From positions 299,033 through 360,317 of the forward strand of contig BFEA01000408.1 of NCBI GenBank assembly GCA_003427395.1: a stretch of DNA of 61,285 nucleotides, given 5' to 3'. Shown here piece after piece: positions 20,045-30,202 of this stretch (position 1 is the first letter of the stretch; the number at the start of each line of letters is the position of its first letter). Source of the DNA: Chara braunii. Its lineage: Eukaryota; Streptophyta; Charophyceae; Charales; Characeae. Under the pieces are notes generated by a model. That model was not told where the DNA came from. It saw nothing but the letters and a program-made list of their open reading frames with translations, and made no database searches. The translations under genes and the position numbers were made by a program.

Positions 20045-20470
20045 TCCTTTTTCTACAGATGTCAGATGCCGCAGTGGGACAGGGCCAAGCGCGAAGCCTT
20101 GAAAGCCGCAGCCAACCCCAGTCATGTGTATGTCTTATCTGTGTGCTATCTATGTGTCCATACTCACCCCAATCGTGTATGTGTATATTTTCTTTCTACA
20201 GATGTCAGATACCGAGACGGGACAAGGCCAAGCGCGAAGCCTTGAAAGCCCCAGCCAGCCCCAGTCATGTGTATGTGTTATCTGTGTATAGTGTGGTTGC
20301 CCAGGGTTTTAGATACCAAGGCCGGCCAAGGACAAGCGCGAAGCCTTGAGAACCCTTGCCCAGCCCCAGTCGTGTATGTGTATATTTTCCTTTCTACAGA
20401 TGTCAGATACTGAGGCGGGACAAGGCCAAGCGCGAAGCCTTGAAAGCCCCAACCAGCCCCAGTCATGAGT
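20045..20470. repeat. Degenerate tandem repeat built on an internal piece of family A
   Basis: GGCCAAGCGCGAAGCCTTGA recurs at about 20084, 20231, 20330 and 20425, each followed by CCCCAG(T/C)C(A/G)TG.GTATGTG and, in three of four units, preceded by TTTCTACAGATGTCAGAT. Spacing varies (147, 99, 95 bp). The TTTCTACAG motif resembles a 3' splice site, but there is no matching donor and no gene context. Confidence 0.65.
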
Positions 20471-20572
20471 ATGTGCTATCTATGTATAGTGTGGACCCCT
20501 CACCAAGTCCCCAATGAATTCCGTGTACATAGGGTTGTCCTGTCGTGTGAATGGCGGTCCTATCTATGCAAG

Positions 20573-20905
20573 ACCCCCCCAAAGTCTCTAGCCAGACTCG
20601 AACCCATGCCCTTCATTATATAACAGCAGTGCCCTACCATATCAGAGCCAACAATAACCACGTCAGGCAGCCCACGCATAGTCAAGACCCAGCATACAAC
20701 AACCTGGACTAGGTCCCCTTGGGCAATGCACAGGCAGTTTCTGTATAAGCTTACCGTGCGCCATCCCAAGGGTGTGTGTGTCCAGCCGTGCGTCACTCTA
20801 ACGCCCTGCCGGTGTCCATGCGCGAGGCTGCATTTGAGTTTTGAACCTGCAACCTCATACCACAATGCGCATTTCCAACCGGTGCTCTAACCACTGAGCT
20901 ACATC
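20573..20905 (-). repeat. SINE-like element flanked by two tRNA-like units
   Basis: Minus strand, 5' to 3': a tRNA-like unit at 20905-20835 (A box TAGCTCAGTGGTTAGAGCA, B-box-like GGTTCAAAAC), a body at 20815-20690 shared with the copy at 718-1010, and a second tRNA-like unit at 20680-20573 (TATGGTAGGGC, GGTTCGAGTC). The ends GGACT.TGGGGGGG match the first copy. This points to a dimeric tRNA-derived SINE. Confidence 0.6.
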
Positions 20906-21150
20906 AACTGACATGCCGATGGCTTTCCTTTCAGGGGAAAGTATTTTGCATTGTCACAGTGGCAGTCTATTTCTTCTTCTTTTTTTGGCCGTCCAGCGAC
21001 CAGCAGTGGGAAACTGTTATGACGCAAAGACAGACAGCTCAGAGGTCTTACTTACCCACATTCTTTTCTTCCTTTTTCCCTTTTCCAAACCTCTGTATGG
21101 TTAATGGCAGCCAACTGCACCAGGGAGACTCCCGATGAAGTAAGTCCGCC
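20906..21150. other. Unassigned short stretch
   Basis: No recognised gene or repeat. Short T-rich runs only. Confidence 0.4.
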
Positions 21151-21154
21151 TATT

Positions 21155-21225
21155 AGTGGCAGAGGCTCCATTCTACTAGTGGGGAGCTGCACTTGCTGGA
21201 AACCAGGTCTAGCATTGCTTGTCCA
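21155..21225 (-). repeat. A-tailed SINE-like family S, fragment
   Basis: AGAGGCTCCATTCTACTAGTG, GGGGAGCTGCACTTGCTGGA and ACCAGGTCTAGC follow the family core seen at 1490, 27541 and 51578. The 3' tail is not preserved. Confidence 0.55.
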
Positions 21226-21339
21226 AACATACCCGAATTGTGTGTTTCTGGCAGTTGAGACTTTCTTTCTTTTTTTTCTTTTTTTTTTTAATCTGTGTGC
21301 TCACAGGACCCACGCCTTCCTACCTCAATGTTCTTCTTC

Positions 21340-21480
21340 CCTTAGCATATCCCCTGCTTCTCCATCTACAGGGGCACTGTTGGCCCTAACTCCGATATAC
21401 CGGACAGCAGTTTTAGGCACCAGTGCTAGGCCAGGACACCCCTCCCAGCCCCAGTTGAAGTACTACCGAACGAGCTGAGG
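21340..21480. repeat. Dispersed repeat family A, partial copy
   Basis: CCGGACAGCAGTTTTAGGCA, CCAGTGCTAGG, CCCAGCCCCAGTTGAAG and ACCGAACGAGC match the right half of the copies at 1-240 and 19740-19970. Confidence 0.5.
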
Positions 21481-21840
21481 TGGGGTGAAATGTCCCTCAC
21501 GGGGATTCACTTTCATCCAAGCTCACTTTACCTGTTGGTTAAAACACCAGTACTTGGCCCAGCTATCGGCCGCGGGCGATTCCCGTTAACGCGCCGGTAG
21601 TTGTGGGCTTCGGGGCACCGAACCGCAATGGCTGGAAGTGCCAGCCAAAATCAAAACGAAACGGTGTTCTGACGGCTCGGCTAAACTTGGCGCGCAGGGG
21701 GTATCCTGGCTCGGCATCAATAGCTGGGCCAAGTACTGGTGGTTTAAGTGGTCTGCCTCTTTGGTGGTGGGTCGTAGGTCCGATTCCTAGTGAGTTGATC
21801 TTGGACTTCTTGTGTATAAAAACAAGCACTTATGAACTGG
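21475..21840 (+). repeat. tRNA-derived SINE relatives of the 222-bp satellite
   Basis: GAGGTGGGGTGAAATGTCCC and TTTCATCC.AGCTCACTTTAC lead into a tRNA-like unit (GTTGGTTAAAACACC, then GGGCGATTCCCG). A second unit at about 21740-21800 has TTTAAGTGGTCTGCCTC, B box GGTCCGATTCC and the ending GTATAAAAACAAGCAC. The leader and tRNA-like parts parallel each unit of the array at 23166-24490. Confidence 0.55.
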
Positions 21841-21887
21841 CCGGACGCCCTTGCGGTAGTGCTTGGTTGAAGTCTGGCCGATGCCGT

Positions 21888-22090
21888 GAGTGAGTTGTCC
21901 CTCATGTGCATTCGCGTTGAGTCGAGTCTGGGTACACCGGGTCATGGTTGATCCATGCTGGGGTGGGGTGAAATATCCCTCACGGGGCTTCTCTTCCATC
22001 CCAGCTCACTTTACCCACTGGTCAGTGGTCCACCTCTTTGGTGGTAGGTCATAGGTTCGATTCCTAGTGAGTTGATCTTGGTGTATAAAA
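21888..22090 (+). repeat. tRNA-derived SINE, satellite-related copy
   Basis: The order is GGGTACACCGGGTCATGG, GCTGGGGTGGGGTGAAATAT, TCCATCCCAGCTCACTTTAC, the tRNA-like segment CACTGGTCAGTGGTCC..GGTTCGATTCC, and a GTATAAAAACAAGTAC tail. The first three blocks are those of the 222-bp satellite unit (GGGTACACCGTGTCGCGGG, GCTGGGGTGGGGTGAAGTG, CCCCAGCCCACTTAG). It is a single dispersed copy of the satellite's ancestor. Confidence 0.65.
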
Positions 22091-22168
22091 ACAAGTACTA
22101 CCAAACCAGCCTTGTCGTACGGGCACTTCGGGCCCCAAGCGTGATCGTCTTATACACTTTCCTATCAG

Positions 22169-22250
22169 CACCCGGCTGGGTTGGTCAGGCAGCGAACACT
22201 CCACAGCGCTACTCGTCCTACCCTGACCAGCCTCTGAACCAACCCGGGTG
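22169..22250. mobile_element. Short palindromic MITE, 82 bp
   Basis: The left arm CACCCGGCTGGGTTGGTCAG pairs with the right arm CTGACCAG..AACCAACCCGGGTG. The centre is AGCGAACACTCCACAGCGCT-like. No coding. Confidence 0.6.
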
Positions 22251-22279
22251 ATTCATAGCATAGCCTACTCGTATCACGT

Positions 22280-22545
22280 CATGTTCGGGGGCAGGGTTGT
22301 CGCTTCCGTAACCGGCACCAGTTCGCCGCAGGGCTGATTCCTGCCAGGGAAAACCTCCGGCCTACCCCCAATGCACCCCAGTTATTGGTATGTGGTTATG
22401 TTATTTCAAGAGAGTTATCCCGTACTTAATGTCATATCGAGGAGACAAGGTTATCAATCCAGTAACACGCACCAGTTCACTGCAGGGCTGATTCCTGCCA
22501 GGGAAAACCTCCAGCCCATCCCACCCTGCTCCCCAGTTAGTTGTT
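22280..22545. repeat. Two copies of a GATTCCTGCCAGGGAAAACC repeat
   Basis: GCACCAGTTCGCCGCAGGGC..GATTCCTGCCAGGGAAAACC followed by CC(A/G)GCC occurs at about 22313 and 22468. The same unit occurs twice more at 25717-25925, directly on the other side of the solo LTR. The LTR therefore landed in or beside a loose array of this unit. Confidence 0.7.
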
Positions 22546-23165
22546 ACATTATGTTATCATTAGGGTATCTTTCTACCCTCCACTAGCATCATATGGAAGG
22601 GGCCTCCACTAGCATCATATAGAAGGGGCAGAGTTGTGACGAACTAACTTCTGTTTTGCGCGACTTTCTGTGCAATTGCATTTTGGGGGCTGGGGGGAGG
22701 GGCATGATCCAATTCCACAAGTACCCCAATTCTTTTCCTCTTTTTCCTTGTTTTGTGAAAACTTGGTCTCATGGTGGTTGGTAGTTAGGACGCGCCTTAG
22801 CGAGCGCAGAAATAACGGTTGACACGACCTCTGTCGTTTTCTGTTGGGAATGGGGAAGGGAACTTCGGCTCGGTCATCACACGGGAAAATCTTTTTGAAT
22901 TTTGAAATGTTGGGGAAGATACAAGAGCAACAGGAATTAGGACTTTGATTAAACAAATATTTTGGGGTCGTCGTATTTTCTTTTTGATAACTGCACGGTG
23001 CTCCTTACTTGCGCATGCTCTGCTACGCGGCGTCCCGCACTCTACTCCCGCCGAGCCTTAATTCTAATCTCAACTGTAATATCTTCTTGTTCCTCCCTAT
23101 GGGTGCAGGTGTAACTGTAATCTTCTCGCCCCTGGTTTCTCATCGCGCCGAAATGCGCAGCCACT

Positions 23166-24490
23166 CTTCGCGCAGTAACCGACGTAGAGATTGTACTATG
23201 TGCAGTGTGGCTGCGTAGGGGCGAGTGTGGATGGGTACACCGTGTCGCGGGATCTCTGTGCTGGGGTGGGGTGAAGTGCTCATCTTGGGGCTTCACTTTC
23301 AGCCCAGCCCACTTAGCCTTATGGTTAGGTGTTTGCCTGCCGGGCCGTTGGTTGAGTGTTCGAGTCTTGTATTCGGATTACACGTGCTTTCGCGCAGTAA
23401 CCGCCGTAGAGATTGTACTATATGCAGTGTGGCTGCGTAGGGGTGAGTGTGGTTGGGTACACCGTGTCGCGGGATCTCCGTGCTGGGGTGGGGTGAAGTG
23501 CTCATCTTGGGCCTTCACTTTCACCCCAGCCCACTTAGCCTTATGGTTAGGTGTTTGCCTGCCGAGCCGTTGGTTGTGTGTTCAAGTCTTGTATTCGGAT
23601 TACACGTGCTTTCGCGCAATAACCGCTGTAGAGATTGTACTATATGAAGTGTGGCTGCGTAGGGGTGAGTGTGGTTGGGTACACCGTGTCGCGGGATCTC
23701 CATGCTGGGGTGGGGTGAAGTACTCATCTTGGGGCTTCACTTGTACCCCAGCCCACTTAGGCTTATGGTTAGGTGTTTGCCTGCCAAGCCGTTGGTTGTG
23801 TGTTCGAGTCTTGTATTCGGATTACACGTGCTTTCGCGCAGTAACCGCCGTAGAGATTGTACTATGTGTAGTGTGACTCCGTAGAGGTGTGTGGTTGGGT
23901 ACACCGTGTCGCGGGATCTCCGTGTTGGGGTGGGGTGAAGTGCTCACCTCGGGCCTTCACTTTCACCCCAGCCCACTTAGCCTTATGGTTAGGTGTTTGC
24001 CTGCCGAGCTGTTGGTTGTGTGTTCGAGTCTTGTATTCGGATTACACGTGCTTTCGCACAGTAACCGCCGTAGAGATTGTACTATGTGCAATGTGGCTGC
24101 GTAGGGGTGAATGTGGTTGGGCACACCGTGTCGCGGGATCTCCGCACTGGGGTGGGGTGAAGTGCTCATCTTGGGCCTTCACTTTCACCCTAGCCCACTT
24201 AGCCTTATGGTTAGGTGTTTGCCTACCGAGCTGTTCGTTGTGTGTTCGAGTCTTGTATTCGGATTACATGTGCTTTTGCGCAGTAACCGCCGTAGAGATT
24301 GTACTATGTTCAATGTGGCTGCGTAGGGGTGAGTGTGGTTGGGTACACCGTGTCCTGGGATCTCCTTGCTGGGGTGGGGTGAAGTGCTCATTGTGGGGCT
24401 TCACTTTCAACCCAACCCACTTAGCCTTATGGTTAGGTGTTTGCATGCCGAGCCGTTGGTTGTGTGTTCGAGTCTTGTATTCAGATTACA
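23166..24490 (+). repeat. 222-bp tRNA-derived satellite, six units, inside the solo LTR
   Basis: CGTGTCGCGG (or its variant) recurs at 23241, 23463, 23685, 23905, 24127 and 24349: spacing 222, 222, 220, 222, 222. Each unit holds a promoter-like tRNA segment, with an A-box-like TAGCCTTATGGTTAGGTG and, about 30 bp on, B box GTTCGAGTC, then TTGTATTCGGATTACACG. Units are roughly 93-97% alike. 222 is a multiple of three, so three forward frames stay open for several units and split only at the 220-bp unit. These frames look incidental. The array interrupts LTR sequence, which resumes at 24490 with GGATCGATGCG. Confidence 0.85.
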
Positions 24491-24645
24491 CACACAATGG
24501 TGCACGACTGGATCGATGCGTGGAGAGTGGCTACGTCCCCCACGTCGTGGCCCAGACATGCCGACCACAAGCAGTGCCACTTCCTTCTCTCTTCTTTTCC
24601 CCTGCCCCAGCATAATCTTGACTGTCCCGTGCTGATGCTAATAGC

Positions 24646-24652
24646 TATAAAT
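24646..24652 (+). promoter_or_regulatory. LTR TATA box, solo LTR
   Basis: TATAAAT then TTTGCAAGCGTGAC, the third conserved copy of the LTR core promoter. The satellite lies 150-1480 bp upstream of it, inside U3. Confidence 0.65.
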
Positions 24653-25716
24653 TTTGCAAGCGTGACAAAATCCCTCTCTAATCAAATTTGGGAAGGTTAG
24701 CTTGGCCGAGAGGATCGGTTAAAGAGTAGGAGCCGATGAAGAGGTGAGTTGGGAGTTGGGCGATCTGACGAGCTGGCTGCGAGTGTGCGGGGTTGACTTG
24801 CTGGCACGTCGGACTCTGGAACACGGGCGAATCCGGCGTGCGTACTCGTGCGAAGTGAGGTGACAACTCTAAGTTGTTGGTAGGTGTGAGGGCCAGCGAG
24901 GCGACGAACTGCCCGCACGGGAACAAAAACGGGGTTGATGGAGAAAGAGAGAGAGCGTGCATTGCTGAGACGTATGATACTTCCTCTTTTGTCCCTCTTG
25001 GAATTTTTGCATTCGAAACCTCGAGTTTCATCGTTCCTATTTTTGTAATTACAGATGGACCTTTGACTGTGCAAATCCTGTTTTTCCTTCGGAGCACCTT
25101 TCACATTTCTTTCCTTATTGAAGTGATGTTGGATATGGTGATTGTAGTTTCAATCGTTTTTTCCGTAATTTTGATCGTTTGTAGCTTTGTGTGTCCGCTT
25201 CCTGATTATGAGTGGAGAACATGGATGCTTGTCTGAGATCAGATTGTTGAAATAAGAGGGAAGGAATGTTGGTAGTTCTGTTTAATGTCTGATGAAGGGA
25301 ATTCATGCGAACTTGTGCATGCGCTACAACTCGCCGACAACGTGGTCCGTAGTGTATACACGCGCCCGCGTAATCATTTTTCGATGCGCCCGCAAATACC
25401 AAATATGCACGAGTAGGAAGGCCTGTCATAAATACGAGCCCGTAGCATTGAAATTCGACGACCGCAATTGCACGCACCGACTGTCGAAGCTGCGCCGGGG
25501 CTGACAATTGGCTGCACCGAAAACTCAGAACGCCCCTTTTCAGTCTGCATCACTTGCATCCTCGTCCTTAGAATATTGGCCTCGAAGATTCTAGTTTAGA
25601 TCTAGGACTTCACCCCTTTTTCCTAAAATCCTTAACACACACCCTTTCTCGCTACTTCCAGACCCACTACCCACTCCGATCGGGAAGTCGCGTTGGGCGT
25701 GTGGTTGGGCATCACA

Positions 25717-25925
25717 GAGTTATCAAGCCTGTAACCTGCACCAGTTCGCCATAGTGTCGATTCCTGCGAGGGAAAACCTTTGGCCCACCCTTCTCTGCCC
25801 CCCATTGGATCATGTCGGGCGTACATGGTAATATCGATCCTGTAACCCGGACCAACTTGTTGCAGGGCCGATTCCTGTCAGGGAAAACCTCCAGCCCAAC
25901 CCCCTCTCTATCCCCAAGTTATGGG
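25717..25925. repeat. Two more copies of the GATTCCTG..GGGAAAACC repeat
   Basis: Units at about 25738 and 25848 share TATC.A(G/T)CCTGTAAC, ACC and GATTCCTG(C/T)(G/C)AGGGAAAACC with the pair at 22280-22545. Confidence 0.7.
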
Positions 25926-25997
25926 TTCTGTCATTGGATGTATATATGTATGTGTTCCCTAGTTTTTTATCCTCCAATCTTGTTGAATAACAGGAGT

Positions 25998-25999
<2 letters not shown>

Positions 26000-26082
<83 letters not shown>
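26000..26082. repeat. Poly-C homopolymer, 83 bases
   Basis: An uninterrupted run of 83 C. Frames of Pro or Gly across it are artefacts. True length is doubtful in a short-read assembly. Confidence 0.9.
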
Positions 26083-26083
<1 letters not shown>

Positions 26084-26260
26084 CAAGTCGTCTACTCTTC
26101 TCCAGCCCCTAAGTAATTCCACTAATCGTCCCTCCCACATGGTTTTTTTTTTCTGCGACTCCACCCCAAACTCCCACCCTCCTAAGGACTGGTCACAAGC
26201 ACAAACACTATGCAGACAAAGGGTCCTAGCAGAGGTGGCGCTCAAGAATCCCTCCTACCA

Positions 26261-26480
26261 AACGTTGAACCCACAATCTCTCCCAAGATGTATCAATGAT
26301 CTAACCACCTAAGCCATCATGCTTGCTGCGTCGGGAGCTACCACAGTTATGCTAGGCTGGGGGACTACTCCCTGGGGTGTCGATCTAACACCAACGCGAG
26401 CTCAGTAAGGCCGATCGGAATCGAACGCAAAACCTGTCTCTTGTGATGCGGATGCTCTAACCAACTAAGCTACCACGTTA
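26261..26480 (-). repeat. Two tRNA-like units (SINE remnants)
   Basis: On the minus strand 26480-26405 has TAGCTTAGTTGGTTAGAGCA then GCGTTCGATTCC, and 26320-26261 has GGCTTAGGTGGTTAGATCA then GTGGGTTCAACG. Both have plausible A and B boxes, but their anticodon arms do not pair, so they are not functional tRNA genes. The paired arrangement recalls the dimeric SINE at 20573-20905. Confidence 0.5.
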
Positions 26481-26607
26481 GCCTTGTAGTCAGCAGTCCT
26501 GGACTGGAAGTTGCCACGATCACAGCTATAGCGATCGGGCATTATATTTCATTGAAGATGGTAGTGGCCTAGTGGGAGCTCACCCCTGACATAGTTGATC
26601 AGGTAAT

Positions 26608-26995
26608 GTAACAGCGTCAAAACGGATATATTTTATTTTTTGTACGAAATTGAAACCTCAGACATTGGTCTGAGTTGGGTCGGTATTTTGAGCTCCTGAG
26701 GGTATAGCGTTATATAAACACTCTACCCCTTGGATGTCAGCTAACTCTATATACATTGAGGGGGTATGGCGTTTTCAAAACGCATTTTCCGAACGTCGTA
26801 CCCCCTGGACTCCAACTAAGTTTAGATACATCGAGGGCATGGGGGGCGTTTTCAGAACGTCGTACCCCTTGGACTCCATCTAAGTCGATATACATCCACG
26901 GGGTCCGGCGTTTTAAGGACGTCGAACCCTCAAGAGCTTAAAGTTTGCATCTAAATCGCGCCAATTTATAAGATTTCAATTTCGTTCAAAAAATC
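26608..26995. mobile_element. Foldback element, older relative of 51700-51991
   Basis: The left side CGTCAAAACGGATAT..TTTATTTTTTG.ACGAAATTG and the right side TTTCAATTTCGTTCAAAAAA match the arms of the perfect hairpin at 51700-51991. The centre holds three imperfect GGCGTTTT..ACGTCG.ACCCC.TGGACTCC units. The arms are diverged, so this copy is older. Confidence 0.6.
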
Positions 26996-27242
26996 AAGGG
27001 GAAATTTGTGTAGCATCGTGTTCGGGTTCGGTGACCGAACCCAAACATTCGCCACCAAACGCAAACAAGCGTCAAAGCCCTCCGAATGAAAACATAAAAA
27101 TATTTTTTTAAAACAAAAAAAAAAACAAAGTTATAAAAAAAAATTAATAAAAATATACGTTATGTAAAATAATAATACAAACAACTTTTTCTAGGAAGGT
27201 ATGCTCAAATTCGTAACCAAACTCAAGTTGAAAATAAAAAAC

Positions 27243-27540
27243 CTAGGCTACCAGAGTGGTCCGGGTCCACTTGCCCGGTCGGGCCAGTAAGGAAAAAAAA
27301 ATAAAAAAATAAAAAAATAAAAAAACAATTAATTTAAACTTTTACTTTAAATTTGGTAAAGAATTTTGATGTGACACTGAGACAAAAGTTGTTCAGTTTA
27401 TTTTTCTGCACAACATAGTTTCTTTTCGGATTTTTTTAATTTATTTTTTTGTTTTTTTTTTTTGGGACCTTCCGTAGTCCTTGCACGGTCGGGCCGCCCA
27501 GGAAAATAGGGTGACCCGGGCGGCCCGACTGGTAGCCTAG
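27243..27540. mobile_element. hAT-like MITE family H2, copy 1
   Basis: The ends CTAGGCTACCAG and CTGGTAGCCTAG are perfect inverted repeats. Sub-terminal TGCCCGGTCGGGCC and GGCCGCCC..GGGTGACCCGGGC flank an AT-rich core. The family member at 48437-48717 has the same ends in the opposite orientation. No target duplication is visible here. Confidence 0.75.
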
Positions 27541-27690
27541 TCTGTTTTTTTTTTTTTTTTTTTTTTTTTCAAACATGCCCCCTCAAGTGTTAGTGGTGCT
27601 GATAAGAACAGACACCACTAGCACCTGGGGAGAGGCTCCAATAGGTGGGGAGCATTACCTGTTGGAAAGCGGGTCCAGTGTCCCATGTAC
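27541..27690 (-). repeat. A-tailed SINE-like family S, minus-strand copy
   Basis: Poly-T (27546-27571) is followed by GTGTTAGTGGTGCTGATAAG, ACAGACACCACTAGCACC, GAGGCTCCAATAGGTGGGGA, and GCATTACCTGTTGGAAAGCG. It is one of the most complete copies. Confidence 0.75.
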
Positions 27691-28129
27691 AGACTAAATT
27701 TGGAGTACATCAGAAAAAAAATTGTGGAGGGGTTCCTGCAAGCATTGATTACCCAGGGATCCAGGGGATTGACTGAGCAGAATATTGGAAGGAAGGAGGA
27801 ACCTCTTCACCCTGCGCCAGATACCTACTGCTACACACTAGTTCCTCCCTCGTACTCTCTAGCTCAATTGAAAGTGCTCATACTGCCAGCATTGATTGCC
27901 CCGATCCGTAGAAGAGGGGGTGAACTGAGCAGCGAAAAAAAGGAAAAAATATGGATATTAACAGAAGAAAAACCTCCCCAGGGGACCCCAGGGAGAAGTT
28001 CCTTGTACGAGTATGAGTGTGTAGAAGACAGGGTTCAAGTTACAGGATTTCATCATTTAGGACAAGATCTCTGCCAGGGAAAGGGCATAGGGTGGGAAAG
28101 GATCTGGAAAATCCGAGGGGGGGCGAAAT

Positions 28130-28720
28130 GGGAATGAGGGTTCTATGTTTGTCCAGTTTTTGAAGCGTAGGCGGTAGTCTCTCATCTCTTCCAAATCCCT
28201 TTGTCCCTCTCCCCTGTCTCCGCTCCATTCTACTCTTGCAATCCATCCTTTTCTCTCCCCTCCCACCCAGTCCGTGCAAAATGTTGTGATCCGTCTCATA
28301 ACATTTCCTACTTGTTTAAAGAGGTCTAATTGTGCTTTTGTGTCTAGCCATCTTTGTGTGAGTTCGAAATGTACCTACTGCTGAATCCGTTCGATGATTT
28401 TTTACTCTTCTACTCTCACCTTTTTTATGGCCAACGTGCATTTTTGCCACCAAAGTTTTCATATTACCTCTCTCCTTCGAAGTCTGTACATATTCTCTAC
28501 GAAGGTCGTGGCTACTTTTGCCTGTGGCCAATGGCCGACCAATATAGCTTGCCAAGTCCAGGGTCAGGGGATTGCAGAGTCCATCTTTCTCCATATGCGA
28601 TCCCACCATCTCCATATAAAATGGGCGATCGTGCATCGCATGAAGATGTGTTTGATGGTTCCCGTCTTCTTGTAAAACGAAAAAAGGCTCTGGTACCGGT
28701 GGCACCACGGCAGCAGCAGA
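28130..28720 (-). pseudogene. LINE copy 2: zinc-binding RT-associated C-terminus
   Basis: The minus strand encodes LLLPWCHRYQSLF then IKHIFMRCTIAHFIWRWWD. In the homologue at 50565-50636 this is Cys-x2-Cys..His-x4-Cys. Here the second Cys is Tyr, so the site is damaged. A basic tail with YRLRFKNWTNIEPSFPFRP ends the protein, as at 51090-51160. Confidence 0.7.
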
Positions 28721-29098
28721 CCTTTTTGTTCTAAATTAGTACGGTCAGTAAGTCAGTCATTGGTTGGCAAATAGCAGTGGGCAATCTGCCACTGTAGGGA
28801 TGTGATTTTCATGGGTTTTGTTTTTTGTTCTTGGAACCATTTAATTGGAGATAGAAGGAGCGATCCACGTTTAGGTGTTTGGCCCATCGATCGTTTACTG
28901 TGTCTCTCAGCCGTTTTTTAGGTCTGAGCATTTTATAGGCTGATTTGACCGACACCTAGTGTAGGCTGATATGACCAACTTTGGGGCCTCCCCTCTTCTG
29001 GGAGGGTTCCCATGTCCATTCTGCTGGGTCCAGGGCCAGATCCTGGATTGGTTTGAAGGGCTGGAACACCACCCTCTGTCCTTCCTCTTCTAAAACTA

Positions 29099-29371
29099 TC
29101 ACTTGACACACAAATGCTTTCTCTTTCCATTTAAAAGGGACTTTGTTACCTTGTCTGCTCTAGTGATTGTGTAGTGTTCAACCAGGACACTTTGGGGTGA
29201 GACCATATGTATCTGACCTATCCTTTGTGGGGACTCCGTGCTTGCTACCCAATCGCCTTCTTTTAAGGAGGGGCCTCGTTTAAGGATTTGGTACCATGTC
29301 ATCGGGATAGCTTCAATCAGGTTATCCAAATGATCCTCTACATGGTGGCAGTATCGTAGGATTCCTCGCAT
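29099..29371 (-). pseudogene. LINE copy 2: conserved GDWV domain
   Basis: A 90-codon minus-strand frame with AIPMTWYQILKRGPSLKEGDWVAS. Equivalent blocks appear in LINE fragments at about 16780 (AIPMAWLQ..GDWVV), 40350 (FIPLAWK..VDWV) and 49820 (AIPLDWI..GDWVG). It lies between RT and the zinc-binding end, in a region often called the LINE thumb or connection, but I do not recognise a named domain. Confidence 0.6.
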
Positions 29372-30202
29372 CTGGTCTCCTGTTTTTCAGTCCCTTCTGT
29401 CATTGTCTCAGAGATCCCCAACCCTGAGCACCCCTCTTTTTGCCTAGCTTTTCCAAGGCAAGGATGAGTTTATCATGACACAGCGACTCAAATTTGTCAC
29501 CCATCGGTTTCCAAAAAGAGGTTGCCGGTAGACTTCCTCTCAGCGGTCAGGGTAGATTTTGTCTAGGAGCAGAAGTCTGCGCCAGGTTTCCAACAAGGAT
29601 GGTCAGAAGCTGTCCGGGATCTGGTCGCCTCCATACAGCCCCTCCCTTCCTTGGGGAAGCTTGCGTAGGATTGTCCAGAATTGGTCCTCTAGCCATATCA
29701 GCGGATGGGTTGTTTGGGGGCTTCTAGGGCCAGTCGGGCCAGATGTTCCGGAGTCAATGCACACTATGGACACTGGGGGGCGAAAATGAGTTTTTTTATC
29801 CATCTTAGTCGTAGTGCTTGCACTTGCGTGGCTGGGTCAATTATTCTCAAGCCTCCCCCCTCCTTAGGTTGGATAATTGACTCTCACACGCGGCTGATCA
29901 CGTTGTTCTGCTCACCGTCCCCCCTCCGTAAGAAGGTTGTTGCCTTTCTCTTTAAGCTTCTTAGGGTTGTTTTGCTTAGTGGCCACAGTAGCGATTTGTA
30001 CAATAATGTTGCGAAGACCACGTTGTTAATTACTAAGGTACGGCCAAAGAGGGATGTGTGCTTATTTTTTCAGTTATCTAATTTTTGTTGTGTCGGGGCG
30101 CTAATTCATTCGTCGTTGGTTGGTGGGCGTCCCTCCGTGGACATGGATACCCCTAAAATTCTTATTGAGGCCTCTAATGGCATCCGTTTAATATGTGGTG
30201 AC

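Larger units (their letters stand above)
22635..25716 (+). mobile_element. Solo LTR of the gypsy family with 4-bp target duplication
   Basis: It starts TGTGACGAACTAACTTCTG (22635) and ends GGGCATCACA (25716), matching both ends of the LTRs at 13940-16200 and 3342-5753. GAGT flanks it on both sides (22631-22634 and 25717-25720). No internal gag-pol sequence is present, so it is best read as a solo LTR left by LTR-LTR recombination. Without the embedded satellite (23166-24490) it is about 1760 bp, some 500 bp shorter than the right LTR because the LTR-encoded domain region is missing. Confidence 0.75.

Noticed and set aside
23166-24490. CRISPR-like array
   Set aside because: Units are 222 bp, contiguous and alike throughout. 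There are no short repeats with unique spacers, and the context is eukaryotic.
25812-26312. Proline-rich 166-codon frame
   Set aside because: Its core is the poly-C run.
26405-26480. Functional tRNA gene on the minus strand
   Set aside because: A and B boxes are good but the anticodon and acceptor stems do not pair. The same holds for 718, 20835, 42715, 56150 and 59293, so they are SINE heads or pseudo-tRNAs.
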